Made by a program: the position numbers and the translations under genes. A stretch of DNA of 14,013 nucleotides from JBAUHN01 sp049680295. GTDB taxonomy: Bacteria > Pseudomonadota > Alphaproteobacteria > Rhodobacterales > Rhodobacteraceae. Every line of letters starts with the position of its first letter. Position 1 is the stretch's first letter. The notes under the pieces are model-generated. The model worked only from the letters and a program-made list of their open reading frames with translations, was not told where the DNA came from and did no database searches. This document shows, one piece after another, positions 13,136-14,013 of the stretch. Where the stretch lies: the NCBI GenBank assembly GCA_049680295.1, contig JBAUHN010000019.1, positions 1 through 14,013 of the forward strand. The letters are read 5' to 3'.

Positions 13136-14013
13136 AGTGGCTGACCGCGCAGCAATCGGGGTAATTCTCCGGTCAGTCCGGCAGCTTCGCGCATAAAACC
13201 GCGTCGCAGTCCGGGTACTGCATTCACCAACCCCATGCCAAGGTCCCGGCCAGCACGTAGCAGGGCGTTATCATTTGAAAACAATCGGTTAAATGCGTCC
13301 GTGGCCATGGCCAAGGCGGCGTTGTCAAATCGGCGCCATTGCTGATAGCGGGCCAGAACTGTGGCAGCGCCTATGTCTTCTCCGCGCCGGGTGGCATCAG
13401 TTAAAACCTCGGCCAGGGCTGCGACATCGCGCAAGCCAGCGTTCAATCCTTGTCCCGCTATCGGGTGAACCCCATGGGCGGCATCACCGATCAATGCAAC
13501 CCGGTCCGCGACCAAAGCAGTGGCCAGGGACAGCCCCAGCGGATAGGTGTAGCGGTCGCCGGCAAGTTCGATTTCGCCGAGGAAACTGCCAAATCTCGGA
13601 CGTAGGACGTTCAGGTAATCGGCAGGGGGCATGGCGTGAATTTGCGCGGCGGTTTCGGTGCGTTCGCTCCAGACGATTGAGCTGCGATTTCCGGTCAGCG
13701 GCAGAATGGCCAAGGGACCGGGAGGCATGAAGAACTGATGGGCCGTGCCGTGATGCGGCAAAGCGTGGTGCACGGCGCAAACCAGTGCCGTTTGTCCATA
13801 ATCCCACGCGGTTCGTTGAATGCCGGCGCGCGCCGCAGTGCCAGACCCGCGCCCATCTGATCCGACCAAAAGGTTGGCTTTCAGGGTCTTGCCTGACGCC
13901 AGAGTGACGGCAACGCCGGAAGTATCTGCATGTTGCGCGATCACCGCGTCGCCGCTGATCTGCTGGATGGATTTGGACGATTTGACTGCATTCAGCAATG
14001 CGTGTCTGAGGTG
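13132..14013 (-). CDS. UbiH/UbiF/Coq6-family FAD-dependent hydroxylase, C-terminal part
   Basis: The frame is open through the right edge, so the N-terminus with the GxGxxG FAD site is outside. The visible 293 residues begin HLRHALLNAVKSS and include LLVGSDGRGSGTA, the DG motif that contacts FAD and NAD(P)H. They also include LVADRVALIGDAAHGVHPIAGQGLNAGLRD, the GD-H-P motif binding the flavin ribityl chain, and end at TAG (13132-13134). These match aromatic-ring hydroxylases of ubiquinone synthesis. Which ring position it oxidises (UbiH, UbiF, UbiI or UbiL type) cannot be told from this part. The intact motifs suggest an active enzyme. It is convergent with Trm112 and its stop overlaps that gene's stop. 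Confidence 0.92.
   Translation of the reverse strand, partial: HLRHALLNAVKSSKSIQQISGDAVIAQHADTSGVAVTLASGKTLKANLLVGSDGRGSGTAARAGIQRTAWDYGQTALVCAVHHALPHHGTAHQFFMPPGPLAILPLTGNRSSIVWSERTETAAQIHAMPPADYLNVLRPRFGSFLGEIELAGDRYTYPLGLSLATALVADRVALIGDAAHGVHPIAGQGLNAGLRDVAALAEVLTDATRRGEDIGAATVLARYQQWRRFDNAALAMATDAFNRLFSNDNALLRAGRDLGMGLVNAVPGLRRGFMREAAGLTGELPRLLRGQPL

Noticed and set aside
1..14013. CRISPR arrays, insertion sequences, toxin-antitoxin or defence cassettes
   Set aside because: No regularly spaced repeats, transposase-like frames or defence-domain proteins were seen; all longer genes have housekeeping assignments.

Overview
The window looks like chromosomal DNA from an alphaproteobacterium of the Rhodobacterales (Roseobacter group, Rhodobacteraceae/Roseobacteraceae). 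The basis is the family content and gene order: leuS-lptE-holA preceded by a DUF3576 lipoprotein, a Rhodobacter-type porin, a RibA with a long degenerate N-terminal domain, and an alphaproteobacterial-type Trm112 protein. Genus and species cannot be read from the sequence. Most of the window is ordinary housekeeping DNA. I found no IS element, CRISPR array or toxin-antitoxin pair, and no convincing new multi-gene system.

Left edge (1-356): the C-terminal end of a gene resembling a phage terminase small subunit (Nu1-like), then a nested inverted repeat, then tRNA-Arg(TCT) on the minus strand with encoded CCA. The layout fits the scar or edge of an element at a tRNA gene, but no integrase or att duplication is visible.

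Minus-strand cluster (429-5678): transcription runs right to left through a DUF3576 lipoprotein, leuS, lptE, holA and a glutathione S-transferase. leuS/lptE overlap by 14 bp and lptE/holA by 4 bp, so translation is probably coupled. The cluster mixes leucine tRNA charging, LPS transport to the outer membrane and the replication clamp loader.

Porin (5998-6972): a highly expressed outer-membrane porin with its own 319-bp upstream region, biased codon use and a very strong terminator. A YggS-type PLP-binding protein follows on the plus strand (7102-7755). It runs convergently, with an 11-bp overlap, into a minus-strand pair, ribA and an L,D-transpeptidase-fold gene, joined by a GTGA overlap.

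Plus-strand block (9485-13135): an orphan OmpR-family response regulator diverges from ribA and is followed by a strong terminator about 80 bp downstream. A structured 349-bp gap precedes xth (exonuclease III). Then come a CnoX/YbbN-like thioredoxin-TPR protein, a LON-substrate-binding-domain protein and a small Trm112-family protein, the last two joined by ATGA. The final gene, on the minus strand and cut by the window end, is a UbiH/Coq6-type FAD hydroxylase whose stop overlaps that of Trm112.
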